Source: Pullichristensenella sp002068815
GTDB lineage: Bacteria > Bacillota > Clostridia > Christensenellales > Aristaeellaceae
Assembly: GCA_040772885.1 (NCBI GenBank)
Contig: JAXGXF010000006.1
Coordinates: 1-64,000, forward strand
Direction: 5' to 3'
DNA: 64,000 nucleotides
Below, piece after piece: positions 50,149 through 58,733 of the stretch (position 1 is the first letter of the stretch; the number at the start of each line of letters is the position of its first letter). Below the pieces are notes generated by a model that saw only the letters and a program-made list of their open reading frames with translations, did not search any database and was not told the origin of the DNA. Made by a program: the position numbers and the translations under genes.

Positions 50149-51474
50149 ATGCAAAAGCGAAGGCGGCCCGCGCGCGATATGCGGGCGTTCCTGCTGTTCT
50201 TTTTGGTGGTGCTCCTGCTCATCGGCGCGCTCGCGTTTGCGATGACGCGGCTGGTCGGCGGATGCGCGCCCCCGGCGGACGTCCGCGCGCTCGAGGCGGT
50301 CGCGCCGACGTCGACGAAAGAGCCGATTGCGGAAGAACCGACTACGGCGGCGCCGACGCCTTCCAAGGAAGCCGCGACCGAGGCGCCGACCGCCGAGCCG
50401 ACGCCGGAAGCCGCGCCGGAGCCGCTGTTCACCCCGCGCACGGCGACGATCCGCGCGCTGGGGGACCTGATGATGCACTCGGAGCAGCTGAAGCTCGCGC
50501 GGCGCCCCGGCGGGAAGTACGACTTCCACTCGCAGTATGCATTGATCCGGGAGTCGCTCGAGTGCGCAGACTACACGATCGCAAACCTCGAGACGACCGT
50601 CGGGCTCTACAGCGACAAGCCCTACTCCGGCTACCCGCTGTTCAACGCGCCGGAGGCTCTGCTCGAGGCGGTCAAGGACTCCGGCATCGACTTTCTGACC
50701 CTCGCGAACAACCACATGCTCGACCGCTACTTCGACGGCATGGTGCAGACGGTAAACCTCGTCGAAAAGCACGGCTTCGACTTCGGCGGCGCGAACCGCA
50801 CGCAGGCGGAGAAGGACGCGCCGAAGATCGTTGATGTCAACGGGATCAAGCTCGGCATGCTCTGCTATACGCAGCACACGAACGGCATGGACGAGCACTC
50901 CGACGCCCGCGCGACCCGCTACGGCATCAACTACCTGAAGAACGCCGATTTCGCCGCCGACGTCCGGAAGCTCCGCGGCGCGGGCGCCGAGGTCGTGATC
51001 GCGATGGTGCACTGGGGCAGGGAGTACAAGCGGTCGCCGAACGCATACCAGAAGAACATGGCCAAGCGCATGGCCGAGGCCGGCGTCGACGTGATCCTCG
51101 GCAGCCACCCGCACGTCGTGCAGCCCGCGGGCCTCGTCGACGTGCCGGACGGAAAGGGCGGCACCAGGCGCATGCTGGTCGCCTTCAGCCTCGGCAACTT
51201 CAACAGCTTCATGTCCGCGAGCTACACGGACTCCGGCGTCATTCTGGAATTCACGCTGACCGAGCGCGAGTCCGGCGGCTTCGACATCGGCGGCCTCGGC
51301 TTCGTGCCCACCTACTGCTGGCGCCACAGCGACGCCGTGCAGACGCTCTCCTCCGCGAAGTACTACGACAACCCGCCCGCCGGCATGAGCGCCGGACGCG
51401 CGAGCAAGATGCGCGAAAGCGGGAGGGATCTGGCGGAGCTGATGGGGAAAGAAGTAACGGTTCTCGAGAAATAA
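50149..51474 (+). CDS. CapA-family (metallophosphatase-like) surface protein
   Basis: This 441-residue protein has an N-terminal membrane anchor (FLLFFLVVLLLIGALAFAM, about 14-32), a Thr/Pro/Glu-rich spacer (about 45-92) and a CapA/PGA_cap domain (about 97-395). The CapA domain carries GDLMMH, ANLETTV, ANNHMLD, VHWGREY and GSHPHVVQP, the metal-binding histidines and aspartates of the family. CapA proteins take part in poly-gamma-glutamate synthesis or export, but many anchored homologues have unknown roles. There are no capBC genes here. The ATG follows GAGGGAG. Confidence 0.9.
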   Translation: MQKRRRPARDMRAFLLFFLVVLLLIGALAFAMTRLVGGCAPPADVRALEAVAPTSTKEPIAEEPTTAAPTPSKEAATEAPTAEPTPEAAPEPLFTPRTATIRALGDLMMHSEQLKLARRPGGKYDFHSQYALIRESLECADYTIANLETTVGLYSDKPYSGYPLFNAPEALLEAVKDSGIDFLTLANNHMLDRYFDGMVQTVNLVEKHGFDFGGANRTQAEKDAPKIVDVNGIKLGMLCYTQHTNGMDEHSDARATRYGINYLKNADFAADVRKLRGAGAEVVIAMVHWGREYKRSPNAYQKNMAKRMAEAGVDVILGSHPHVVQPAGLVDVPDGKGGTRRMLVAFSLGNFNSFMSASYTDSGVILEFTLTERESGGFDIGGLGFVPTYCWRHSDAVQTLSSAKYYDNPPAGMSAGRASKMRESGRDLAELMGKEVTVLEK

Positions 51475-51496
51475 CGGCGCGCCGATAAAAATCCCG

Positions 51497-51532
51497 CATC
51501 GCGGCCTCCCTTGGGGAGCCGCGATGTTTTCT
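51497..51532 (+). terminator. Terminator of the CNNM-capA unit
   Basis: CATCGCGGC, a short inner stem and loop, and GCCGCGATG followed by TTTTCTTC. Confidence 0.8.
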
Positions 51533-51549
51533 TCGGTACAACGACATGC

Positions 51550-51623
51550 AATTAAAATTAACATACAAAACCGGCAGGATGCCCTTGCGCAATCGTTTGT
51601 ACCTTGCTATAATGTACATATTG
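51550..51623 (+). repeat. 74-bp promoter/operator cassette, copy 1
   Basis: This stretch matches 60328-60401 at 69 of 74 positions. It contains an AT-rich upstream part (AATTAAAATTAACATAC), the -35/operator TTGCGCAATCGTTTG, the -10 TATAAT and TGTACATATTG. Confidence 0.85.
51585..51613 (+). promoter_or_regulatory. Autoregulated promoter of the LacI-family gene
   Basis: TTGCGC (51585-51590), a 17-nt spacer and TATAAT (51608-51613). The -35 is also the left half of a LacI-type operator, TTGCGCAATCGTTTG, so repressor binding would block RNA polymerase. Confidence 0.75.
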
Positions 51624-51672
51624 TAAGGTACAGTGTCGCCCGGAAAATACTGCGCAAAGGCGTGTTTCACCA

Positions 51673-52674
51673 TTGAATGCGGTCAAGCTGGAGGACATCG
51701 CGAAAAAGCTCGGGCTCTCCACATCCACCGTCTCGCGCGCGCTCAGCGGCAACGGGCGCGTGGGGGAGAAGACCCGCCATCGCGTGCTGGAGGCGGTTCG
51801 CGAGTCGGACTACACGGTGAACGCCGTGGCGCGGTCGCTGCGGCTGCGCGACGCGAAGAACATAGGCATCGTCGTTCCGGACATCACGAACAGCTTCTTT
51901 TCGTCGGTCATCAAGGGCGCGCAGGACGCGTGCCGGCAGCACGGCTACACGCTGATGGTGTGCAACTCCGACGAGAGCGAGGAGTTCGAGGAGGAATCGC
52001 TGCGGACGCTGCTCGAAAAGCAGGTGTCCGGGCTGATCCTGGCGACGGTCAGCGCGCGGCCGGAGGGCGTCGTCCCGTACCGGCGGCTGTCGATCCCGGT
52101 CGTGTTCATCGACAACATCCCGGAGGGCGCCGAGGCGCTCGACGTCGTGTCGATCGACAACCACCGCGCCGCGTCCCGGATCACGAAGGAGATGGTCGCG
52201 CGCGGCTACCGGGATGTCGGCATGATCGCGGGCCCGAAGAGCCAGTCGACCGGCCTTCTGCGCTACACGGGCTTTCTGGAGGCGCTGCGCGCGGAGGGGA
52301 TTTCGCCGCGGGAGGAATGGGTGCTCGCCGGCGACTTCAAGATGGAGTCCGGCCGCGCGCTGATGCGAAAGCTGTTGAAGCTCCCCGAGCGCCCGCGCGC
52401 GATGGTGATCTCGAACAACTACATGGCCTACGGCGCGATCAACGCGATCCGGGACGCGGGGCTCGATATTCCCGGCGACATCGCGATCGCCTCGTTCGAC
52501 GCGATGGACTCGACCGGGCTCATCACGCCCCTGATCGCCTCGATCAACCAGCCCGCGGAGGAGATCGGGCTGCGCGCGGCGGAGATCATCGTCGCCCGCC
52601 TCTCCGGAGACTGCGGCGAAAACGGCATGGAGGTCATCCTCGAGCCGACGATCAGCGAGGGGGATTCCTGGTAG
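51673..52674 (+). CDS. LacI-family transcriptional regulator
   Basis: This 333-residue regulator has an N-terminal HTH (VKLEDIAKKLGLSTSTVSRAL, residues about 4-24), a hinge helix (VNAVARSLR) and a periplasmic-binding-like sugar sensor. It starts at TTG 51673 with a weak ribosome binding site. Operator-like palindromes occur before this gene, before the next binding-protein gene (52845) and twice before the third sugar importer (60363, 60483), so it probably controls both import systems. The inducer is unknown. Confidence 0.93.
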   Translation: MNAVKLEDIAKKLGLSTSTVSRALSGNGRVGEKTRHRVLEAVRESDYTVNAVARSLRLRDAKNIGIVVPDITNSFFSSVIKGAQDACRQHGYTLMVCNSDESEEFEEESLRTLLEKQVSGLILATVSARPEGVVPYRRLSIPVVFIDNIPEGAEALDVVSIDNHRAASRITKEMVARGYRDVGMIAGPKSQSTGLLRYTGFLEALRAEGISPREEWVLAGDFKMESGRALMRKLLKLPERPRAMVISNNYMAYGAINAIRDAGLDIPGDIAIASFDAMDSTGLITPLIASINQPAEEIGLRAAEIIVARLSGDCGENGMEVILEPTISEGDSW

Positions 52675-52732
52675 CGGACGAGGGGATTTCCGGCGGACAA
52701 GCGGTCCGGACGCCGCAGTGATCGACGACCGG

Positions 52733-52800
52733 CCAAGGCGATTGTAAAGCGGTTCGCCAAGGCAATTTCCGTCGGCGGGCCGCGGCCGCCCAAGGCAATT
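52733..52800 (+). repeat. Three short direct repeats CCAAGGC(A/G)ATT
   Basis: 11-bp copies at 52733-52743, 52757-52767 and 52790-52800, spaced 24 and 33 nt apart, upstream of the LacI-type operator. Confidence 0.6.
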
Positions 52801-52844
52801 CCCGCCAATAGCCGCCCCCGCCCGCGTTGCCCCCGCGCACCCGC

Positions 52845-52862
52845 TTGCGCAATCGGTTGCGC
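52845..52862. promoter_or_regulatory. LacI-type operator before the second sugar importer
   Basis: TTGCGCAATCGGTTGCGC contains the perfect inverted repeat GCGCAA-TCGG-TTGCGC. It is the most symmetric member of the operator set found at 51585, 60363 and 60483. Confidence 0.7.
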
Positions 52863-52923
52863 GGCACAGCGATTCGATTTTCCGGCTGAGCCGGAGAAAA
52901 AAATAAAAAAGGAGATACGACCC

Positions 52924-53910
52924 ATGAAGAAACTGCTTGTCACACTCTTGGCGGTGCTGATCGCCTCTTCTGCGGTGCTCGGCTGCGCGGCTGCGGAGAC
53001 GAAGATCGGCGTGAGCATCATGGAACTGACGGCCTACACCTGGTATCTGGGCGTCATCCAGGGCTGCGAGGACTGGGCGGCGGAGCATCCCGACGCCGGA
53101 TTCACGTTCCAGTTTGAGGATTCCCACTCCGACGTCTCGACGATGCTCAACAACATCGACAACCTGATCACCGGCGGCGCGCAGGCGATGATCCTGTTCC
53201 CGGCGGACGCCTCGAGCGCGATCCCGACGATGAAGGCGTATGTCGCACAGGGCATACCGTTCGTCATCGGCGACTACGCGCAGCAGCCCGCGAGCGAGGA
53301 GGACATCGTCTGGGAGACGTTCGTCGGCCACAACATGCGCGCCCTGGGCGAGCGGTCCGGCGAGGTCGCGGTCGAGTATCTGAAGACGCTCGGCAAGGAG
53401 GACCCGGTCTGCCTGTTCATCACCCGCCCGACCTCCGGCCAGGTCTCGGTCGACCGCGTCGAGGGCTTCCGCGACACGGTGCTCGCGGCGTTCCCGAAGG
53501 CGAAGATCATTGAGGAAGGCGACGTCGGCGCGGGCTCGCGCGACTCGTCGCAGAGCCTGATGGAGAACGTGTTGCAGCGCGAGGCGGTCATCGACGTCGT
53601 CTCCGGCCACAACGACGCCGAGGTCGTGGGCGCCTACAACGCCGCCGTCGCCGCGAACCGCACGGAGATCAAGTTCATCGGCATCGCCGGCGATAAGGAC
53701 GTTCTGACCTACATCACCGACGGCAACCCCTACTGGATCGGCGAAGTGCTGCAGGACCCGGTGGCGCTCGGCTACGAGGCGACCGAGGCGATCTACCAGT
53801 CCATGGTCGAGGGCAAGGAACTCCCGAAGGTGTGGGACCTGCCGATGCCGGAGGCCATCACGCCGGCGAACGTCGCCGAGTACGACTGGCAGAGCTGGAA
53901 GTGGCTGTAA
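52924..53910 (+). CDS. Sugar ABC transporter substrate-binding protein (RbsB-like)
   Basis: This 328-residue PBP type I sugar-binding protein starts TKIGVSIMELTAYTWYLGVIQGCEDWA (in part) and has DNLITGGAQAMILFPADA and a C-terminal VALGYEATEAIYQSM. The signal peptide ends with a VLGC lipobox (C20), so this is the only one of the four binding proteins here that looks lipidated. The ATG follows AAAGGAGAT. A GC-rich stem-loop follows, then the glycosidase and transporter genes. The sugar is unknown. Confidence 0.92.
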   Translation: MKKLLVTLLAVLIASSAVLGCAAAETKIGVSIMELTAYTWYLGVIQGCEDWAAEHPDAGFTFQFEDSHSDVSTMLNNIDNLITGGAQAMILFPADASSAIPTMKAYVAQGIPFVIGDYAQQPASEEDIVWETFVGHNMRALGERSGEVAVEYLKTLGKEDPVCLFITRPTSGQVSVDRVEGFRDTVLAAFPKAKIIEEGDVGAGSRDSSQSLMENVLQREAVIDVVSGHNDAEVVGAYNAAVAANRTEIKFIGIAGDKDVLTYITDGNPYWIGEVLQDPVALGYEATEAIYQSMVEGKELPKVWDLPMPEAITPANVAEYDWQSWKWL

Positions 53911-53935
53911 TACCGATTCCCCATGGAACACACAT

Positions 53936-53969
53936 CCTCCGGGCGGGGAACCCCTCCGCCCGGGGGAGG
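53936..53969 (+). other. Intercistronic stem-loop after the binding protein
   Basis: CCTCCGGGCGG pairs with CCGCCCggggGAGG-type sequence around a GGAACCCCT loop. There is no T-run. The arrangement matches the stem-loops after chvE and before the third binding protein. Confidence 0.5.
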
Positions 53970-53992
53970 CAAAATGTGCGGGAGGGATGACC

Positions 53993-56071
53993 GTGATCCA
54001 TCTGTTCCCCGAACCGAAGCAAGTGCTGGACAAGGAGGGCCTCGGCCGCGCATTCCGGAAGCTCTGCTTCCCGAACGCGGAGCCGGAGCTCATTGAGATC
54101 GCGAGGCTTCGATTCTGGAATTACAGGGACATCGAAATCGTGCCGGGCGAAGCGCCGGGCGCGCTGCGCGTCGTCGTCGAGAAGTCGCTCGCCGGGATCG
54201 AATCCGACAAGCCCGAGCTTCTCAAGCAGCAGGGCTACGCGCTGACCGTCACCGATGATGCCGTCGCGATCCGCTGCGAGAATCGCGCGGGATACATAAA
54301 CGCCGTCACGAGCGTCAAGATGCTTTTGCAGTCCTGCGCGGACGGCTTCCGGCTTCCGCTGTGCGAGATTGCCGACTGGCCGTCGCTCCCGGTGCGCGCG
54401 GTCGCGCCGACGTTCTCGTGGTACGCGGGCTACGGGCGCATCGGCTTCGATTGCCAGCTCTGGGGCTACGACGAGTGGGTCGAGTTCATGAACATCTGCC
54501 TCGACAACAAGGTAAACCAGTTCAACATGGTCATGTACGGCTACTGGCCGTTCGAGTTCGACGAGTACCCGGAGACGGTGTTCCGAGACATCCCGGTCAA
54601 AATCTGGAACGCGGAGAACCGCCGCTGGCTCACGATACGCTACACCCACCCCAACATCGAGGAGCCGTTCCTCGAGAGGCTCTCGGAGTACGCGCATTTC
54701 CTCGAGTTCAAGCTGTTCGCCTACGTGGGCCTCAACTCCTACAACGGCGCGTACTCGATCAAGCACCCCGAGGCGCGCACGAAGCCCCCGAAGACCGGCG
54801 GGTTCTTAAACGACTTCGACTCGCTCTGCCTGAGCCACCCGGGAACCGTCGATTACATCGTGCGCTCGATGGAGCGCATCGCAGAGCTCGGCTTCGACGG
54901 CTTCACGATCGAGGAGAGCGAGGAGGGCTTCTGGTACTGCGAGTGCGAAGGCTGCAGGGAGACCTGGCACAAGGGCGTCGAGCCGGTCGAGGCGAAGCAC
55001 CGCGCAAACATCTGGCTGCTCAACAAGATATACAAAGCCGTCCGCGCGGTCAACCCGGACGCGGTCATCGGCATCCGCGCGTTCCGCCAGCCGCCGCTCG
55101 AGAAGGACCCGGCGTTTTTGAAAAAGACCGTCGAGTCGATGCCCGGGGACATCATGCTGTTCTGGGCGCCCGGGCTGTACGTCCCGGAGACCGAGTTCCC
55201 GAAGTGGTGCGAGGCGTTCGGGAGACACCGCGTCTGGGCGCGCGACACCGAGTCGAACTCGATCACCTCGACGATGGGCCGGCTCTACCGAACGTTTAAG
55301 TCGAACATGCTGCGCTACGAGGACGAGGCGAACGAGCAGGTCATCGAGACCGACATCCGCCAGCACCTCGGCAGCGTCGAGATGGGCGTGCACGGCATCA
55401 ACGGCTTCATGTTCGAGTGGTTCGGGCTGTTCATGCACCTGTTCGCGCACGGCAACTACGGCTGGGGCTCGCGGATGGACCCGGAGGAGTTCTTTCCCCG
55501 CGTCTGCGAACGGAACTTCGGCGAGTGGGGGCCGACGGTGCTCTCGGTGATGCGCGAGATGCTGACGATCCACGAGAGCCAGATGCCCATCTACACGACG
55601 CCGTTCCCGTTCCAGAAGAACAGGGTCACGGACGGAGACATCCCGGCGATCCTCGCGGCGAAGGAGAACCACCCGAAGCTGCTTCAAAAGATCGAGCAAT
55701 TGCAGGAGGCGTCTGAGCGCGACGCGCGGCTTGCCGTCTGGCGCCCGCACTTCGACAAGTGGCACAACGCCGAGCGGCGCAATGCGGTGATCTACGACAT
55801 GATGCTCGCCGCGCTGGACTACGAGCGGGAGCAAGACCCCGCGAAGAGGGACGCGCTGCTCGACGAAATCCTGCGCCTGAACGAAAAGGACTTCGCCATC
55901 GCCAAGGAGATGTTCTTCGACGTGAACCCCGTCGGCGAGACCGGCGTCCGAAGCTGCATGTTCCCCTACCACGAGATCAAGCGGCTGATCCACAACATCC
56001 GCCACCCGGAGAGCCCGGACGAGGACATCATCTGCTCCGGCATCGAGGCGCTGGGCTGGCTGTGGCTGTGA
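53993..56071 (+). CDS. Putative glycoside hydrolase with GH20-like N-terminal domain
   Basis: This protein of about 692 residues has an N-terminal alpha/beta domain ending with the GYALTVTDDAVAIRCENRAG (in part), LPLCEIADWPSLPVRA pattern of GH20/GH67 accessory domains. A TIM-barrel-like region follows with FDGFTIEESEEGFWYCECEGC and a C-terminal helical part. The barrel resembles GH20-like and DUF4838-type enzymes. Acidic pairs E-E at about 304 are candidate catalytic residues. There is no signal peptide, so it acts inside the cell on imported oligosaccharides or glycosides. A GTG at 53993 gives proper spacing from GGAGGG; ATG 53987 abuts it. It sits between its binding protein and ABC genes. 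Confidence 0.72.
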   Translation: MIHLFPEPKQVLDKEGLGRAFRKLCFPNAEPELIEIARLRFWNYRDIEIVPGEAPGALRVVVEKSLAGIESDKPELLKQQGYALTVTDDAVAIRCENRAGYINAVTSVKMLLQSCADGFRLPLCEIADWPSLPVRAVAPTFSWYAGYGRIGFDCQLWGYDEWVEFMNICLDNKVNQFNMVMYGYWPFEFDEYPETVFRDIPVKIWNAENRRWLTIRYTHPNIEEPFLERLSEYAHFLEFKLFAYVGLNSYNGAYSIKHPEARTKPPKTGGFLNDFDSLCLSHPGTVDYIVRSMERIAELGFDGFTIEESEEGFWYCECEGCRETWHKGVEPVEAKHRANIWLLNKIYKAVRAVNPDAVIGIRAFRQPPLEKDPAFLKKTVESMPGDIMLFWAPGLYVPETEFPKWCEAFGRHRVWARDTESNSITSTMGRLYRTFKSNMLRYEDEANEQVIETDIRQHLGSVEMGVHGINGFMFEWFGLFMHLFAHGNYGWGSRMDPEEFFPRVCERNFGEWGPTVLSVMREMLTIHESQMPIYTTPFPFQKNRVTDGDIPAILAAKENHPKLLQKIEQLQEASERDARLAVWRPHFDKWHNAERRNAVIYDMMLAALDYEREQDPAKRDALLDEILRLNEKDFAIAKEMFFDVNPVGETGVRSCMFPYHEIKRLIHNIRHPESPDEDIICSGIEALGWLWL

Positions 56072-56098
56072 CGGTTTCTAACGCAAGGAGATGACCGA

Positions 56099-57622
56099 AT
56101 GACGACGACAGTAGGAACCGCCACTCCGCTTCTGGAGGTGCGCGGCTGCACGATGGAATTCCCGGGGGTCCGGGCGCTCGACAACGTGAGCTTCACCTTG
56201 ATGCCGGGCGAGTGCCACGCGCTCGTCGGCGAGAACGGCGCGGGCAAGTCGACGCTCTCGAAGTGCATCACCGGCGAAAACCGGATGACCGCGGGCGAGC
56301 TCTACGCCGACGGAAAGCCCGTGAAGCTCTCCGGCTACTCGATCCGCGAGTCGCAGCACATGAAGATCGCGATCGTGCACCAGGAATTCCAGCTGATGAA
56401 CGACATGACGGGGCTCGAGAACATCTTCGTCGGCCACTACGACACGCGCGGCGGGTTCATCAACTGGAAGAAGCTCGAGGCGCGCGCCAGAAAGCTGCTC
56501 GAGTTCCTGCAGTGCGACATCGAGCTCAACGTGCCGGTCAAGAGCCTGCGCACGGCCGAGCGGCAGATCGTGCAGCTGACGAAGGCGCTGCTGGACGAGC
56601 CGAAGGTGCTGATTTTGGACGAGCTGACGGCGGTGCTGCAGGAGAAGGACATCCTGAACATCTTCCGCATCATCGGAATCCTGAAATCCCGCGGCATCGG
56701 CGTGATCTACATCTCGCACCGGCTCGACGAGGTGTTTTCGTGCTGCGACAGCTACACGGTGCTCTGCGACGGGCGGTTCGTAAGCTCCGGCCGCGTGGCC
56801 GACATCACAAAGCAGCAGCTGATTCGCATGATCATCGGCCGCGAGCTCTCGGGCGCGTACCCGCCGATCAACGAAAACCTCGGCGAGACGATCCTCGAGG
56901 TCAAGAACCTCACCGCGCCCAAGGCGTTCCGCGACGTGTCGCTCTCGGTCCGCGCGGGCGAGGTCGTCGGACTCGCGGGGCTCTTGGGAGCCGGCAAGAC
57001 CGAGCTCGTGAACGCGATCTTCGGGCACCACCGCGTCGTCTCCGGAAAGATACTCGTGCGCGGCAGGGAGGTCAACATCCACAACCCGCGCCGCGCGATC
57101 AAGCTCGGCATGGGCATCGTGCCGGACGAGCGGCGGATGCTCGGGCTCAACATGCTCTTCGACATCAAGGACAACACGACGCTTCCCAGCATGCGCAGGT
57201 TCCGCGTCGGGCGGGTGTTCCAGAACCTCCGGGCCGAGGCGCGCGCGGCCTACGAGGTCAACGAGCGGCTGAACCTCAAGTACTACTCGCTGTGGCAGAA
57301 CGTCAAGAAACTCTCCGGCGGCAACCAGCAGAAGATCGTCGTCGCGAAGTGGATGCTGCGCGAGTGCGACATCTTCCTGCTCGACGAGCCGACGCGCGGC
57401 ATCGACATCGGCGCGAAGTTCGAGATCTACACGCTCGTCAACGAGCTCGCGCGCGCGGGCAAGGCGGTGATCCTGGTGTCCCCGGAGATGGAGGAATTGA
57501 TCGGCCTCTGCAACCGCATCTACATACTGTTCGAGGGCAAGGTCATGGACGAGGTCGAGGGCGAGCGCAAGACGCAGGAAGTCATCATCAACAGCTTGTT
57601 AGGGGTAAGCGCACATGAGTGA
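56099..57622 (+). CDS. Sugar ABC transporter ATPase (RbsA-like, CUT2)
   Basis: This 507-residue protein has two ATPase domains. The first has Walker A GENGAGKST, an atypical signature RTAERQIVQLTKAL and Walker B VLILDELTAVL (DELT instead of DEPT). The second has GLLGAGKTE, LSGGNQQK and IFLLDEPTRGIDIG. Asymmetry between the two sites is common in CUT2 ATPases, but the changed Walker B neighbourhood in the first site is more marked than in the other two importers here. It overlaps the permease start by 8 nt. Confidence 0.92.
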   Translation: MTTTVGTATPLLEVRGCTMEFPGVRALDNVSFTLMPGECHALVGENGAGKSTLSKCITGENRMTAGELYADGKPVKLSGYSIRESQHMKIAIVHQEFQLMNDMTGLENIFVGHYDTRGGFINWKKLEARARKLLEFLQCDIELNVPVKSLRTAERQIVQLTKALLDEPKVLILDELTAVLQEKDILNIFRIIGILKSRGIGVIYISHRLDEVFSCCDSYTVLCDGRFVSSGRVADITKQQLIRMIIGRELSGAYPPINENLGETILEVKNLTAPKAFRDVSLSVRAGEVVGLAGLLGAGKTELVNAIFGHHRVVSGKILVRGREVNIHNPRRAIKLGMGIVPDERRMLGLNMLFDIKDNTTLPSMRRFRVGRVFQNLRAEARAAYEVNERLNLKYYSLWQNVKKLSGGNQQKIVVAKWMLRECDIFLLDEPTRGIDIGAKFEIYTLVNELARAGKAVILVSPEMEELIGLCNRIYILFEGKVMDEVEGERKTQEVIINSLLGVSAHE

Positions 57623-58583
57623 ATTCAAGGCAAAGAGCAAACGCTACGGCGGCGGGTTCCGGGCATTCTTCTTCGACTGGATGATCCTTCTGCTGTTTGT
57701 CGTGCTGGTCGCCGCCAGCGCCGTGACGAGCGAGAAGTTCCGCACGGTCGGCAACATCATGAACGTGCTTCGGCAGGCGTCGTTCATCTCGATCATCGCG
57801 ATGGGCGAGTTCTTCGTGATCCTGACCGGGCAGATGGACATGTCGATCTCGTCCACGATCGGCATGACGTCGATCTTCTTCGCGGGCTTCGTCGTCAACA
57901 ACGGCATCCCGCTGGGCATCGCGCTCGTCTTGGTGCTTTTGATGGCGGTCGTCGTCGGATTGATCAACGGCGCGCTGACGGTGTACGGCAAGATGCCCTC
58001 GTTCATCGCGACGCTCGTCGTCATGAACGTCCTGAAGGGCATCTACTACATCTACTCGAAGGGGCTGCCGATCTCGGGAGTTCCCACGAGCTTCAACTAC
58101 CTGGGCGCCGGCTACATAGGCATCGTGCCGTTCCCGGTGATCATGATGCTTCTGATCGCGGCGATGCTCTACGTGATCACGAAGTACACGGCCGTCGGCC
58201 GCGGCTTCTACGCCGTCGGCGGGAACCTCGAGGCCAGCAAGCTCTCCGGCATCAACACGCGCTTCATCGGCGTGCTCGCGTTCGTCGTGTCGGCGGTGCT
58301 CTCGTGCGTCGGCGCGCTGGGGCTCACGGCCAAGACGCTCTCGGGCAACGTCAACATCGGCGAGGGGCTTCTGTTCGACGTGATGACGATCGTCGTGCTC
58401 GGCGGGACGTCGCTCACCGGCGGCCGCGGCAAGATATTCGGCGTCGTCATCGGCGCGCTGTTTCTGCAGGTCATCAGCAACATCATGGTGCTCATGAGCA
58501 TCGACACCTACTGGCAGTGGGTCGTCAAGGGCGTGATCCTGGTCGCGGTCGTGCTGATCGATTCGAATACGAAGAAGGATTGA
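57615..58583 (+). CDS. Sugar ABC transporter permease (RbsC-like)
   Basis: This 322-residue permease has about eight to ten membrane segments, the GEFFVILTGQMDMSISSTIGM motif region and the cytoplasmic loop GRGFYAVGGNLEASKLSGIN. With the preceding ATPase and the binding protein at 52924 it forms one CUT2 importer. It starts within the ATPase gene, and a terminator follows. Confidence 0.93.
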   Translation: MSEFKAKSKRYGGGFRAFFFDWMILLLFVVLVAASAVTSEKFRTVGNIMNVLRQASFISIIAMGEFFVILTGQMDMSISSTIGMTSIFFAGFVVNNGIPLGIALVLVLLMAVVVGLINGALTVYGKMPSFIATLVVMNVLKGIYYIYSKGLPISGVPTSFNYLGAGYIGIVPFPVIMMLLIAAMLYVITKYTAVGRGFYAVGGNLEASKLSGINTRFIGVLAFVVSAVLSCVGALGLTAKTLSGNVNIGEGLLFDVMTIVVLGGTSLTGGRGKIFGVVIGALFLQVISNIMVLMSIDTYWQWVVKGVILVAVVLIDSNTKKD

Positions 58584-58593
58584 CGCTTTTCCG

Positions 58594-58622
58594 CCGCGCC
58601 GCCGATGAAGCGGCGCGGTTTT
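58594..58622 (+). terminator. Terminator of the second sugar importer
   Basis: CCGCGCCGC, a 7-nt loop and GCGGCGCGG followed by TTTT. Confidence 0.8.
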
Positions 58623-58669
58623 GCGTATATTTTCGTCAAATCGCCTCGCGCATTTAACCGCGGCCGACC

Positions 58670-58698
58670 TTGACAGCGGCCGCCGGTGTTGTTATAAT
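58670..58698 (+). promoter_or_regulatory. guaB promoter
   Basis: TTGACA (58670-58675), a 17-nt spacer and TATAAT (58693-58698), a perfect consensus promoter. No purine riboswitch is visible in the 35-nt leader. Confidence 0.9.
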
Positions 58699-58733
58699 CT
58701 TCGGAAATATACGGGGAAACGGAGGGGATTCCA

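Larger units (their letters stand above)
52675..52923. other. Leader region of the second sugar importer
   Basis: This 249-nt GC-rich stretch has no gene. It contains three direct repeats CCAAGGC(A/G)ATT at 52733, 52757 and 52790, the LacI-type operator at 52845 and the ribosome binding site AAAGGAGAT of the binding-protein gene. A clear -10 is not visible at the expected distance from the operator. Confidence 0.6.
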
